A stretch of 64,000 nt of DNA from Herbaspirillum hiltneri N3 (lineage in GTDB: Bacteria > Pseudomonadota > Gammaproteobacteria > Burkholderiales > Burkholderiaceae_D), in the NCBI RefSeq assembly GCF_001267925.1, contig NZ_CP011409.1:1240001-1304000 (forward strand), in the 5' to 3' direction. The notes below the pieces were generated by a model. That model did no database searches. It saw only the letters and a list, made by a program, of their open reading frames with translations, and was not told the DNA's origin. The position numbers and the translations under genes were made by a program. Positions within the stretch are counted from its first letter, which is position 1. The number at the start of each line of letters is the position of its first letter. Below are positions 49,735 through 59,461 of this stretch, piece after piece.

Positions 49735-51117
49735 TTAAGCCGCTTTGCCGCCGACGGTAAAGCCTATCGTGGTCTTGCCGCTCTTGCTGCTGGCGAACGC
49801 GGTGCCGCCATGCATCAGCGCAATCGCCTTGACGATCGCCAGGCCGAGGCCGTGGCCGTGTACGCCGTCGAAGTCGCGGCGTGCGCTGTCGACACGGTAG
49901 AAGCGGTCGAACAGGCGCGGCAAATGGCGTTGTTCAATCGGTTCGCCCGGATTGGAAACTGCCACCTGGACGTCTTGCTGTTGCGCATCGATCGATACAG
50001 TGATGCGCGCGCCGGCAGGAGAATGCTGGATGGCGTTTTGCAGCAGATTGGTCAGCGCGCGGCGGAACAGCGCGGTCTCGATCATCGACTTCGCATCGAC
50101 GTCGCCGACCACTTCCACGCTCATCTGCATCTCGTCGAGCACGAACTCGAAGAACTCGATGGTCTTTTGCACCTCGTCGGCAATCGCCGTGTGTACCAGG
50201 CTGGTGGCGGCTTCGCCCTGATCGCAGCGGGCCAGGAACAGCATGTCGTTGATGATCGAACGCAGGCGGTCGAGCTCTTCCAGATTCGATTGCAGCACGG
50301 TCTCGAATTCCGGCGCGCTGCGCTCGCGTGACAAGGCCACCTGGGTTTCGCCGATCAGATTGGCCAGCGGCGTGCGCAACTCGTGCGCGACGTCGGCGTT
50401 GAAGGCCTCCAGTTGCTTGTAGGCGTTTTCCATGCGGTCCAGCGCGCCGTTGAAGGCTTGCGCCAGGTCCGACAACTCATCCGGCAGCGCCGATACGGCG
50501 AGCCGTTCGGACAGGGTTTGCGGACTCAGGGTCTGCGCCTTGTCGGACATTTTCTTGAGCGGCTGCAAGCCGGCGCGCGCAATCCAGTACCCGAACAGGA
50601 TCACCAGGAGAATCCCCGCCAGCGACAGCCCGATCATGGCCGCCACGAAGGTGCGCAGCGTTTCAAAATAAGGTTCGGTGTCGACGCCGATGGTGAGGCG
50701 GATCGCCGGGCGGTCGAGATAGGCCGGCAATACCTTGGTCAGCGTGTGCAGCGGGAACTCCTTGCCCTTGATGCGCAGGCGGCCGATGTTGTTGGGGTCA
50801 TAGTCGAAGTCGTGCAGCTCGGCGAGGTCCTTGCCGTAGCTGAACCGGGGATCGTCGCTGAATACCCAGAAACGCACTTTGCCGTCGGCCGGGGTCAGCG
50901 TGTCCAGCTTGGTCTGTACGCGCGCCCAGCGGTCCACCGTGCCGACGCGCGAGACCATGTATTCGATGTCGTTGAAGGTCGTCACCAGACCGTCGCGCTC
51001 GTGGCGCAGCAGCTCGTTCTTGACCACGGCGTACAGCACGCCGCCGATCAGCGAAAAGATAATCAGCGCTGCAGCCGCAAACATCATGACCAGCCGCGCA
51101 ATGATGGAATGCTTCAT
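49735..51117 (-). CDS. Sensor histidine kinase (heavy-metal-sensor/CusS type)
   Basis: A 460-residue kinase. TM1 is near residues 8-32; a periplasmic region of about 125 residues ([17 protein letters not shown]) follows; TM2 is near 158-180. Then HAMP, HisKA with [13 protein letters not shown] (His245), and HATPase_c with [10 protein letters not shown] (N box), [15 protein letters not shown] (F box) and [18 protein letters not shown] (G2). The arrangement fits the CusS/IrlS family, which senses Cu, Ag or Zn, but the periplasmic part has no obvious metal-binding His/Met cluster. Its start overlaps the regulator stop by four bases. Confidence 0.9.
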   Translation of the reverse strand: MKHSIIARLVMMFAAAALIIFSLIGGVLYAVVKNELLRHERDGLVTTFNDIEYMVSRVGTVDRWARVQTKLDTLTPADGKVRFWVFSDDPRFSYGKDLAELHDFDYDPNNIGRLRIKGKEFPLHTLTKVLPAYLDRPAIRLTIGVDTEPYFETLRTFVAAMIGLSLAGILLVILFGYWIARAGLQPLKKMSDKAQTLSPQTLSERLAVSALPDELSDLAQAFNGALDRMENAYKQLEAFNADVAHELRTPLANLIGETQVALSRERSAPEFETVLQSNLEELDRLRSIINDMLFLARCDQGEAATSLVHTAIADEVQKTIEFFEFVLDEMQMSVEVVGDVDAKSMIETALFRRALTNLLQNAIQHSPAGARITVSIDAQQQDVQVAVSNPGEPIEQRHLPRLFDRFYRVDSARRDFDGVHGHGLGLAIVKAIALMHGGTAFASSKSGKTTIGFTVGGKAA

Positions 51118-51830
51118 CCGTCTTCCTCGTGTTCATCGTGTTCCGGCAGCGGAGCTTCCGACGCACGCGGCTCCAGTACATAGCCCATGCCGCGTATCGT
51201 ATGCAGCAATTTCTGGCCGAACGGCGCGTCGATCTTGGCGCGCAGGCGCTTGATCGCGACCTCGACGACGTTGGTGTTGCTGTCGAAATTCATATCCCAC
51301 ACCAGCTCGGCAATCGCCGTCTTGGACAGGATTTCGCCCTGGCGCCGCGCCATGATCGCCAGCAGCGCGAACTCCTTGGCGGTCAGGTCGATGCGGGTGT
51401 TGCTACGGTAAGCCTTGCGGCTGAGCAGATCGATCTGCAAGTCGCCGATGCGCAGCTGCGCCGGCTCCTGCGCGCGGCCGCGCCGCGTCAATGCCTGCAA
51501 GCGCGCCAGCAGTTCGAGGAAGGAAAACGGCTTGATCAGGTAATCGTCGGCGCCGTCGTGCAAGCCCTTGATGCGGTCTTCCACGCGGTCGCGCGCGGTC
51601 AGCATGATGACCGGCGTCTGCTTGACGGTACGTAGCGAACGCAGCACCGAGAAACCGTCCAGCCCCGGCAGCATGACGTCCAGCACGATCACATCGTAAT
51701 CATGCTGAATCGCCAGATGCTGGCCGTCGATGCCGTTGGCGGCCAGATCCACGGTGCAACCCTGCTCGGTCAATCCCTTGCAGAGATACTCCGCCATCTT
51801 GTGCTCATCTTCGACAATCAGAATTTTCAT
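51114..51830 (-). CDS. OmpR-type response regulator (CusR/IrlR type)
   Basis: A 238-residue regulator. The receiver has Glu7/Asp8 ([11 protein letters not shown]), phosphoacceptor Asp51 ([10 protein letters not shown]), [31 protein letters not shown] (Thr, Lys); then a winged-helix domain, [26 protein letters not shown] with [15 protein letters not shown] and [11 protein letters not shown]. The latter matches the CusR/CopR/IrlR branch. The first Met of the longer frame (51860) adds ten unusual residues, so ATG 51830 is used. The predicted DNA site for this branch is present at the operon promoter. Confidence 0.92.
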   Translation of the reverse strand: MKILIVEDEHKMAEYLCKGLTEQGCTVDLAANGIDGQHLAIQHDYDVIVLDVMLPGLDGFSVLRSLRTVKQTPVIMLTARDRVEDRIKGLHDGADDYLIKPFSFLELLARLQALTRRGRAQEPAQLRIGDLQIDLLSRKAYRSNTRIDLTAKEFALLAIMARRQGEILSKTAIAELVWDMNFDSNTNVVEVAIKRLRAKIDAPFGQKLLHTIRGMGYVLEPRASEAPLPEHDEHEEDG

Positions 51831-51863
51831 TCCTGCTCCAGGTACCGCGTTCATGGACATCAG

Positions 51864-54800
51864 CTAGTGCGATTCTATTACAGGAGCGGCGCCGCCTTTG
51901 CGAGCCGCCTTGCGCGCTGCACGCGCTTCCTTCTTGTTCATGTACCAGTAATGCGCGCGATCCAGGTACAGATACACCACCGGCGTTGTGAACAGCGTCA
52001 GCGCCTGCGACAGCACCAGGCCGCCGACCATCGCGTAACCGAGCGGACGGCGCAGCTCGGAACCGGCGCCATGACCCAGCATCAGCGGCAAGCCCGACAG
52101 CAGCGCGCACATGGTGGTCATCATGATGGGACGGAAGCGCAGCAAACACGCCTGATAAATCGCCTCTTCCGGTTTCATGCCGTGCTGCCGTTCCGCAGTC
52201 AGCGCAAAGTCGATCATCATGATGCCGTTCTTCTTGACGATGCCGATCAGCAGGATGATGCCGATCAGCGCGATCACGCTGAGATCGTAGCCGCCCGCCA
52301 TCAGGATCAGCAGCGCTCCCACACCGGCCGACGGCAGCGTCGACAGGATGGTCAACGGATGGATGTAGCTCTCATACAGCAGGCCCAGCACGATATAGAC
52401 CGCGATCAGCGCTGCCGCAATCAGGTAAGGCTGCGATGACAGCGAATCGCCGAAGGCCTTGGCCGTTCCCTGGAACGCGCCCGACAACGTGGTCGGCACG
52501 CCCATCTCGGCCTGCGCCTGGTTGATGGCGTCGACCGCCTCGCCCAGCGCCACGCCGTGCGCCAGGTTGAACGAAATCGTTACCGCCGGGAACTGGCTCT
52601 GGTGGCTGATCGACAGATAAGCGGTCTTGGTCGTGTCGACCTTGATGAAAGTCGACAGCGGCACTTGCTGGCCGGTGATCGGCGAGGTCAGATAGAGCTT
52701 GTTGAACAGCGCCGGATCCTTTTGCAGTTCAGGCGTCACTTCCAGGATCACGCGATAGCTGTTGACCTGCGTGAAGTACTGCGCTACCTGGCGCTGGCCG
52801 ATGGCGTCATAGATCGTGGCGTCGATGAGCGCCGGCGAAATGCCGAAGCTCGATGCGCGTGCACGGTCGATCGTGATGGTCGCCGTCGCCGCCGCGTTCT
52901 GCTGGTCGGAGGCAACGTCGGTGAGTTGCTTGAGGCGACGCAGGCGATCCACCAGCTTCGGCGCCCAGACGTTGAGCTCCTCGAGATTGGAGTCGGTCAG
53001 CGTGTATTGATATTGCGTACGCGACAGACGGCCGCCGACGTTGATGTCCTGGCTGGCCTGCATGAACAGGTTGACGCCCTGGATCTTCGCCACTTGCGGA
53101 CGCAGGCGCGTGATGATTTCGCTGGCGTCCAGCGTGCGGCCCTCGCTTTTCGGTTTCAGCGCGATGAAGAAATTGCCGGTGTTGAAGGTGGTCGACCCCG
53201 CGCTCATCGCGAAGCCGGTCACATCCGGATCCTTGCGCACCACGTCAGCCACCTGCAGCAGGCGGCGATGCATGGCGGTCGAGGAAATATCCTGCGCCGA
53301 TTCGGCAAAGCCGGCGATCACGCCGTTGTCCTGTTGCGGGAAGAAGCCCTTCGGGATGAAGATGAACAGCGCCACCGTCACCGCGACCGTGGCGAGGAAG
53401 CTCATCAGCGTGATGAACTGATGGCGCAGCACCAGATCGAGGCCGCGCTTGTAGCCGTTCAGCAGGGCATCGAAGAAGCGTTCGAACAACTGGTACATCT
53501 TGCCGTGCTGCTCGGCGTGGCTGTTCTTGAGGAAGCGCGAGCACAGCATCGGCGTCAGCGTCAGCGAGATGATTACCGACACGCCGATGGTCAGCGTCAC
53601 GGTCACGGCGAACTCGCGGAACAGGCGGCCGACGATGCCGCCCATGAGCAGCAGCGGAATGAACACCGCCACCAGCGACACCGAAATCGAGATGATTGTG
53701 AAGCCGATTTCTCCGGCGCCTTTCAGCGCCGCCGCCATCGGTTCCATGCCTTCTTCCACATAGCGGTAAATGTTCTCCAGCATCACGATCGCATCGTCGA
53801 CCACGAAGCCGACCGCAATCGTCAGCGCCATCAGCGACAGGTTGTCGAGGCTGTAGCCGACCAGGTACATCACGGCGGCGGTGCCCATGATTGCCAGCGG
53901 CACGGTGATGCTCGGGATCAGCGTGGCGGCGATGTTGCGCAGGAACACGAAGATCACCATCACCACCAGCGCAATCGTCAGGACCAGCGTGAACTCGACG
54001 TCTTCCACCGAGGCGCGGATGGTCTGGGTGCGGTCGATCAGCGTATTGACATGCACGCTGGCCGGGATCGCTGCGCGCAGGCGCGGCATCGCGGCCTTGA
54101 TGCGGTCGACCGTTTCAATCACGTTGGCGCCCGGCTGCTTGGTGATCGCCAGCACGATGGAACGGCCGTTGGTCAGCGTGGTGCCGGTCTCGGCCGCAGC
54201 GCCGGAAAACGCCCACGCGGCGATCTTCATGTTTTCAGGCGCATCGATCGCTACGCCGATATCGCGCACGCGGATCGGTGCGCCGGCGCGGTAAGCCAGC
54301 ACCATGTCGTTCCACGGATCGGCGCTGAGCAGCTGGTCATTGGTATAGACGGTGAAACTCTGATGCGTGCCGTCAACCGTACCTTTGGGCTGGTTCACGG
54401 TGGTGGTGGCGATCACGCCGCGGATGTCTTCCAGGCTCAGGTTCAGCGTCGCCAGCTTGGCCGGATCGACCTGGATGCGCACGGCCGGCTTTTGCGCGCC
54501 GTTGACGTTGACCAGACCGACGCCGGAAATCTGCGAGATCTGCTGCGCCAGGATGTTGTCGGCAAAGTCGCTGACCTGCGTCAGCGGCAATGCATCGGAT
54601 TGCACCGACATGATCATGATCGGCGAGTCGGCCGGATTGACCTTGCGGAAGGTCGGCGGATTCGGCAGGTTGGCCGGCAACTGGCCGGTCGAGGCGTTGA
54701 TCGCCGCCTGCACATCGAGCGCGGCGGCGTCGATGTTGCGGTTGAGGTCGAATTGTAAGGTGATCTGGGTGCTGCCCAGCGCACTTTGCGAAGTCATTTG

Positions 54801-55034
54801 CGACAGGCCGGCAATCAGCGAGAACTGCCGTTCCAGCGGCTGCGCGACGTTGGAGGCCATGGTTTCGGGACTGCCGCCCGGCAGGCTTGCCGAGACCTGG
54901 ATCGTCGGGAAGTCGACCTGCGGCAGCGGTGCGACCGGCAGCAGCGGCCAGACCGCGACGCCGACCAGCAGGATCGCCAGCGCCAGCAGCGTGGTGCCGA
55001 TGGGGCGCTTGATGAAGGTAGCGGACACGCTCAC
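51864..55034 (-). CDS. RND multidrug efflux pump, inner-membrane subunit (MdtB/MdtC-like)
   Basis: A 1056-residue resistance-nodulation-division pump that drives export by proton influx. It starts MSVSATFIKRPIGTTLLALAILL. Two periplasmic loops separate TM1-2 and TM7-8. VGFVVDDAIVMLENIYRYVEEG contains the Asp pair of the proton relay in TM4, followed by LTLTPMLCSRFL. The C-terminal segment carries GIVKKNGIMMIDFAL and RFRPIMMTTMCALLSGLPLMLGHGAG. These fit the MdtBC/MuxBC branch rather than AcrB, or CusA, whose Met triad is not seen. Only one RND gene is here, so a homotrimer is likely. It overlaps the adaptor gene by four bases. Confidence 0.93.
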   Translation of the reverse strand: MSVSATFIKRPIGTTLLALAILLVGVAVWPLLPVAPLPQVDFPTIQVSASLPGGSPETMASNVAQPLERQFSLIAGLSQMTSQSALGSTQITLQFDLNRNIDAAALDVQAAINASTGQLPANLPNPPTFRKVNPADSPIMIMSVQSDALPLTQVSDFADNILAQQISQISGVGLVNVNGAQKPAVRIQVDPAKLATLNLSLEDIRGVIATTTVNQPKGTVDGTHQSFTVYTNDQLLSADPWNDMVLAYRAGAPIRVRDIGVAIDAPENMKIAAWAFSGAAAETGTTLTNGRSIVLAITKQPGANVIETVDRIKAAMPRLRAAIPASVHVNTLIDRTQTIRASVEDVEFTLVLTIALVVMVIFVFLRNIAATLIPSITVPLAIMGTAAVMYLVGYSLDNLSLMALTIAVGFVVDDAIVMLENIYRYVEEGMEPMAAALKGAGEIGFTIISISVSLVAVFIPLLLMGGIVGRLFREFAVTVTLTIGVSVIISLTLTPMLCSRFLKNSHAEQHGKMYQLFERFFDALLNGYKRGLDLVLRHQFITLMSFLATVAVTVALFIFIPKGFFPQQDNGVIAGFAESAQDISSTAMHRRLLQVADVVRKDPDVTGFAMSAGSTTFNTGNFFIALKPKSEGRTLDASEIITRLRPQVAKIQGVNLFMQASQDINVGGRLSRTQYQYTLTDSNLEELNVWAPKLVDRLRRLKQLTDVASDQQNAAATATITIDRARASSFGISPALIDATIYDAIGQRQVAQYFTQVNSYRVILEVTPELQKDPALFNKLYLTSPITGQQVPLSTFIKVDTTKTAYLSISHQSQFPAVTISFNLAHGVALGEAVDAINQAQAEMGVPTTLSGAFQGTAKAFGDSLSSQPYLIAAALIAVYIVLGLLYESYIHPLTILSTLPSAGVGALLILMAGGYDLSVIALIGIILLIGIVKKNGIMMIDFALTAERQHGMKPEEAIYQACLLRFRPIMMTTMCALLSGLPLMLGHGAGSELRRPLGYAMVGGLVLSQALTLFTTPVVYLYLDRAHYWYMNKKEARAARKAARKGGAAPVIESH

Positions 55035-56287
55035 TTTGCAGATCCTTTCATGGCAGCAGAAGGAGCAGTAGGAGCAGCAGCAGAAGGAGCAGTAGGAGCA
55101 GCAGCAGACGAAGCAGGAGCGGCAGCGCCATTGGCGGCGGCCTTGTTCTCCACGATGCGGCTGCCGGGCTTGAGTTTGTACTGACCGTCCAGCACCACAC
55201 GCTGCGAGACTTCCACACCCTGGCTCAGCACCGCGATGCCGTCCTGGATGCGCGCCACCTTGACCGGCTGGATCGCCGCGGTGTCGTCGGCCTTGACGAT
55301 ATACACGTAGGTGCCTTGCTGGTTACGCTGGATCGCCGCGGCAGGCAAAGTCGGCGCCGGTGCGTGGTCGTCCATCTGCAGGTTGATGTTGACGTACTGG
55401 CCCGGCCACAGGGTGTGCTGCTGGTTGGTGAAACGCGCCTTGAGCTGCACGGTGCCGCTGGCGGTATCGATCTGGTTATTGAGCAGGATCAGCGTGCCGG
55501 TCGCCAGCGGCTCGTTGCTGGTGCGTGCATAGGCGGTCACTTTCAGCGGCTTGTGGCTGGACAGCTGGGCGCGATTGATGGCCGGCACGGCTTCTTCCGG
55601 CAGGGTGAATTGCACGGTGATCGGATCGATCTGGTTGATGACCACCAGGCCGTTGGCGTCAGTTGCGTGGACGATATTGCCGGGATCGACCAGGCGTGCG
55701 CCGACGCGGCCGCTGATCGGCGCATTGATGGTGGTGTAGCCGAGCTGGACCTTGGCGTAGCTGATCTGTGCTTCATCGGTTTTGACGGCGGCCTCGAGCT
55801 GCGCCACCAGCGCCTTTTGCGTATCCAGTTGCTGTTGCGTGGCGGCGTCTTGCTGGCGCAGCGTGGTGTAGCGCTGCAAGTCGATTTTCGCATTCGTCAG
55901 CTGGGCCTGGTCCTTGGCCTGTTGCGCCTGTACCTGCGCCAGCTGGGCTTGCAGCGCGCGCGGGTCGATCTGCGCCAGCAACTGGCCGGCCTTGACATCC
56001 TGGCCTTCGGTGAAGCCGACCTTGTCGAGCTGGCCATCGATGCGCACCTTGACGATCACGCTGGCATTGGCGGTCACGGTGCCGACGCCGGACAGGTACA
56101 AGGGAACGTCGCGCTCTTGCACCTGCACGGTGGTAACGGAAATCGCCGGCGCTTGCTGCGCCTGTTCCTTGGCGGCGGCGGACGCATCGGCGCGATGCAG
56201 CAGCATCCAGGCGCCGCCGCCGAGGGCGACGAGGACGGCAGCGGAAATCAACAGGGTGGAACGTTTGGGTGTCAAAGAATTAGTCAT
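55031..56287 (-). CDS. RND efflux periplasmic adaptor (MdtA-like)
   Basis: A 418-residue membrane-fusion protein. An uncleaved N-terminal helix (about 11-30) is followed by a lipoyl-like half (VKVRIDGQLDKVGFTEGQDVKAGQLLAQID), an alpha-hairpin rich in Gln/Ala (QLAQVQAQQAKDQAQL), the second lipoyl half (TTINAPISGRVGARLVDPGNIV) and beta-barrel domains. The C terminus ends in a low-complexity tail with the 8-residue repeat AAAPTAPS twice (24-bp DNA repeat near 55056-55115). It bridges pump and outer-membrane factor. No metal-binding N-terminal domain of the CusB type. Confidence 0.92.
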   Translation of the reverse strand: MTNSLTPKRSTLLISAAVLVALGGGAWMLLHRADASAAAKEQAQQAPAISVTTVQVQERDVPLYLSGVGTVTANASVIVKVRIDGQLDKVGFTEGQDVKAGQLLAQIDPRALQAQLAQVQAQQAKDQAQLTNAKIDLQRYTTLRQQDAATQQQLDTQKALVAQLEAAVKTDEAQISYAKVQLGYTTINAPISGRVGARLVDPGNIVHATDANGLVVINQIDPITVQFTLPEEAVPAINRAQLSSHKPLKVTAYARTSNEPLATGTLILLNNQIDTASGTVQLKARFTNQQHTLWPGQYVNINLQMDDHAPAPTLPAAAIQRNQQGTYVYIVKADDTAAIQPVKVARIQDGIAVLSQGVEVSQRVVLDGQYKLKPGSRIVENKAAANGAAAPASSAAAPTAPSAAAPTAPSAAMKGSAK

Positions 56288-56309
56288 GCTTTCACTCGCG
56301 AAATTGTTT

Positions 56310-57812
56310 TTATTGGCCGGCCTTGCCGGATGCAGCGGAGGTGGCCGCCTTGTCGATGTCGGCCACGGTCCAGCCGCCGCCGGTCGCCTTGATCAGCGCC
56401 ACGCTGGCCACCAGCTGGCGGCCCAGCAGGGTGACGGCGGTACGCTGATTGGTCAGCGAAGTCGCCTGTGTCGTCACGACCGAGAGATAAGTGGTGGTGC
56501 CGGCCTGGTATTGGCTCAGCGCCAGCCGCTCGGACAGCTGCGCCGCCTTCACCGCCTGATCCTGCACCTGGCTTTCCTGATCGAGGACACGCAGCGTCGA
56601 CAGGTTGTCTTCGACTTCCTGCAAGCCGCCCAGCACCGTTTGCTTGTAGGTGGCGACGGCGCCGTCGAACGCTGCGGTAGCCTGGTCGTTGCGCGCGCTG
56701 CGTGCGCCGCCGTCGAACAGCACCGCTGCCAGTGTGCTGCCCAGCGACCAGACACGGCTGGGCGTATCGAACAACTGGGAGAACGACACGCCGCTGTAAC
56801 CGCCGGATGCGTTCAGCGTCAATGTCGGGAAATACGCCGCGCGCGCCACGCCGATGTTGGCGTTGGCGGCTGCGGCCAGGCGCTCGGCGTTGGCGATGTC
56901 GGGACGGCGTTCCAGCAGATCGGATGGCAGTCCGGTCGGGATCGCCGGCATGCTTGCCTGCAATGCAGCGCTGTCGGTGGTCAGCGGCGCCAGCGAAAAG
57001 GCGGCTGGTGCTTTGCCGAGCAGGATGGCGATGGCGTGCTCGAGCTGGTTGCGGGTGGCGTCGAGATCGATCAGTTGCGCCTGCGCCGAACGCAATTGCG
57101 TTTCCGCCTGCGCCACATCCGAGCGCAGCGCCACGCCAGCGTCGTATTGATGTTGGGTCAACTGGAACGAGCGCGTATAGGCGGCTACGGTGCGTGCATA
57201 CAAATCCTTTTGCAGGTCGGTCACGCGCAATTGCAGGTAGTTCTGCGCCAGCGTGGCCTGAATGCTCAGACGCGCCGCGCCCAGGCTGGCCGCGCTGGCC
57301 TGGCTGGCGGCATCACCGTTTTCCACCGAGCGCCGCACGCGACCCCAGATGTCGGCTTCCCACGAGGCATTGAGGCCGACCGAATAGGTATCGGCCAGCC
57401 GGCTGCCGGCGGTCGGGCTGTTGGTCTGCGCCCGCGTTGCGCCGGCCGAGGCGCCGATCGACGGCCACAGGCTGGCGCGCGCGATGGCGGCGGTGGCCTG
57501 GGCCTGGCGATATTGCGCTTCGGCAAGGCGAATGTTCTGGTTGGCCTGGTTGGCTTGCTCGATCAGGCCGTTGAGCACGGTGTCGTTATAAGCCTCCCAC
57601 CAGCGCTGGTTGCTGTCGATCTGGCCGGGTTCGGCGTTTTTCCATGGGCCTTGTTCCTTGTAGGCCGTGGGCAAGTCGAGTTGCGGGCGGACGTAATCAG
57701 GACCGACTGCGCAGCCGCCGAGCAGCAGGGCGGTTGCGATGGCCGCGGCGGACAACAGGGGGGCTGGCTGGAATGCGGTGGAGCGGGGTGGCGATTTGGT
57801 GGTCGCTGTCAT
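56310..57812 (-). CDS. Outer-membrane efflux lipoprotein (NodT/OprM family)
   Basis: The outer-membrane channel of the tripartite pump. ATG 57812 (500 aa) gives a 34-residue signal peptide ending in lipobox LLGGC, followed by the hallmark AVGPDYVRPQ. Longer starts at 57830 and 57842 exist but make an unusually long signal. The body has two repeats of OEP helices, with RWWEAYNDTVLN, SWEADIWGRVRRSVE, LLERRPDIANAERLAAAANANIGVARAAYFPTL and GGLQEVEDNL. First gene of the five-gene operon; 22 bp to the adaptor gene. Confidence 0.93.
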   Translation of the reverse strand: MTATTKSPPRSTAFQPAPLLSAAAIATALLLGGCAVGPDYVRPQLDLPTAYKEQGPWKNAEPGQIDSNQRWWEAYNDTVLNGLIEQANQANQNIRLAEAQYRQAQATAAIARASLWPSIGASAGATRAQTNSPTAGSRLADTYSVGLNASWEADIWGRVRRSVENGDAASQASAASLGAARLSIQATLAQNYLQLRVTDLQKDLYARTVAAYTRSFQLTQHQYDAGVALRSDVAQAETQLRSAQAQLIDLDATRNQLEHAIAILLGKAPAAFSLAPLTTDSAALQASMPAIPTGLPSDLLERRPDIANAERLAAAANANIGVARAAYFPTLTLNASGGYSGVSFSQLFDTPSRVWSLGSTLAAVLFDGGARSARNDQATAAFDGAVATYKQTVLGGLQEVEDNLSTLRVLDQESQVQDQAVKAAQLSERLALSQYQAGTTTYLSVVTTQATSLTNQRTAVTLLGRQLVASVALIKATGGGWTVADIDKAATSAASGKAGQ

Positions 57813-57925
57813 GGGTGGGTTTGGAGGCATGGTGGACGGCATTGCATTTGGCTGGCGATCAAAATGGAAATGTTGACGGGTGGGAATTGCGGACGGCCGT
57901 CGACACCTTTTTCTACGGTGTTCAC

Positions 57926-57977
57926 TTTATAGAGGAGCGGTCAACCGGAGGCTGACGGAAATATGACATTTCTGTCA
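57926..57977 (-). promoter_or_regulatory. Efflux-operon promoter with CusR/CopR-type box
   Basis: TGACA-TTTC-TGTCA (57964-57977) is a perfect inverted repeat with 4-bp spacing, the form known for heavy-metal-type OmpR regulators (TGACAnnnnTGTCA). TATAAA on the minus strand (57931-57926) is a -10 candidate, placing the box about 33 bp upstream of it. An extra TGAC half-site lies at 57953. The rest of the 58132-57812 gap shows nothing else. Confidence 0.6.
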
Positions 57978-58131
57978 GTTTCGGATTCTTGTGTTCCGAC
58001 TGGCGGTTCTTTGGTGGCTTATTCTGTTCTTTCTTCGGACGACCGGGCCCGGGCTACCCCCGGCGAAGGGTTGATCGACGAAAGGAAAGCAGAAGCTATC
58101 GGCAAACAGAAGTCGGGACAAGTGCAAAACC

Positions 58132-59265
58132 TTAAGGCAAATTCTCCCTCAACATCACACTAATCCTCACCGCCTCCACCCCCGCCAACGCCTCCTTCCT
58201 GTCCCGCAAATTCCCGAATATCCGCACGCAATTCATGATCATGTTCTGCGGATGCTGCGTCAGAATCGCATCCACCGTTCCATCGATCAGCAGCCCGCGC
58301 GTATCCGGCGTCAGGCCATGCCCGATGAACACCACCTTCTGCTCGCGCCCGCTTTCCCTGAGCGCGCGTCCAACGCCGTCCGACGCGCCGCCGATGTTGT
58401 ACATGCCGGCCAGATCCGGATATTGCTCCAGCAGCGTGCGCGCCTGTTTGTAATTGGTGTCGGCGTCGTCATGCCCCTCGCGCAGGCCGACCACCTGCAA
58501 ATGCGGGAACATCTCTTCCAGCACATGCAGGAATCCCATCTCGCGCTCTTCATGGCCGCGATAACTGAGGCTGCCGGCAATCATCGCGACCTTCATCGGT
58601 TTGGCCTTGCCGCCACCGGCATTGCCGCCGCCGAGAAAACGTCCCAGCAGATAGCCGGCCGTGCGGCCCGCCGCACGATTGTCCATGCCGACGTAAGCTG
58701 CACGGCGCGAATTCGACAGATCCGAAATCAGCGTCACCACCGGGATGCCTTCGGCCACCAGCGTGTTCACCGCTTCGCGCACCAGCGGATGTTCGAGCGC
58801 CATGAAAGCCACGCCGTCGGCCTGGCGGCCGTAGTGCAGTAGCCGCTTGGCCAGCACGCTGGGGTTGAAGCCTTCGATGTGATGGCATTTGCATTTCACA
58901 TTGAACGGCGCCAGCTGCTCTTCGGAAAAAGCGATGTAGTCGCCCAGCATCTGCATGAAGCGATTGCTTTGCGGCGGCAGCAAGAACACCAGCCGCATCG
59001 GCTTGGGTTGCATCGCCTTGTACAGATCGGCCTCCGGCAGATAGTCGAGCGCGGCGGCGGCCTTCAGGACTTTTTGCATGGTCGCGGCACGCACGCCGGG
59101 ACGCTGGTTGAGTACGCGGTCGACCGTGGCGGTGGACACGCCGGCGGCGCGTGCAATGTCGCTTACACGTGCGCGGCCGCTCTCGTTGGCGCCGTCGGCC
59201 GGCAGGCGGGGATCAGGGGAAAGTGCCATGGCGGGATATTGTTTGTTTACATCAAAAACCATCAT
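58132..59265 (-). CDS. LacI-family transcriptional regulator
   Basis: A 377-residue repressor-type protein. The HTH is at about residues 32-55 (RVSDIARAAGVSTATVDRVLNQRPGVRAATMQ), with the hinge helix near 63-75, then a periplasmic-binding-protein-like ligand domain (PMRLVFLLPPQSNRF, DGVAFMALEHPLVREAV, GIPVVTLISDLSNS, YVGMDNRAAGRTAGYLLGRFLGG, YNIGGASDGVGRALRE). The VDRVLN variant of the HTH is common in regulators of sugar or polyol uptake. It is divergent from the TRAP-SDR cluster and probably controls it. An in-frame ATG at 59229 is an equally possible start. Confidence 0.88.
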   Translation of the reverse strand: MMVFDVNKQYPAMALSPDPRLPADGANESGRARVSDIARAAGVSTATVDRVLNQRPGVRAATMQKVLKAAAALDYLPEADLYKAMQPKPMRLVFLLPPQSNRFMQMLGDYIAFSEEQLAPFNVKCKCHHIEGFNPSVLAKRLLHYGRQADGVAFMALEHPLVREAVNTLVAEGIPVVTLISDLSNSRRAAYVGMDNRAAGRTAGYLLGRFLGGGNAGGGKAKPMKVAMIAGSLSYRGHEEREMGFLHVLEEMFPHLQVVGLREGHDDADTNYKQARTLLEQYPDLAGMYNIGGASDGVGRALRESGREQKVVFIGHGLTPDTRGLLIDGTVDAILTQHPQNMIMNCVRIFGNLRDRKEALAGVEAVRISVMLRENLP

Positions 59266-59274
59266 GAATCGGCT

Positions 59275-59303
59275 TTGACCTGAGCGAACTCAGAGCATAT
59301 TCT
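59275..59303 (+). promoter_or_regulatory. Candidate promoter of the TRAP cluster with an internal inverted repeat
   Basis: TTGACC (59275-59280), a 17-bp spacer and TATTCT (59298-59303). The spacer begins with CTGAG-CGAA-CTCAG (59280-59293), a perfect 5-bp inverted repeat that could be the LacI-type operator. The 158 bp between here and dctP add only a good ribosome site (AGGAG). Confidence 0.5.
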
Positions 59304-59461
59304 CTGCAAAAAGCAATCAGGACAAATCAAATAACATCAAGAATATACAAGGAGACAGGAAGGGCGGAAACCCTTTTTTCGCCGCATCGGCGTACTGCTC
59401 TCCGCTGTCCCAACGGAATCTGCACGCCATCAACGACTTATAAAAATCCAGGAGATACGCA

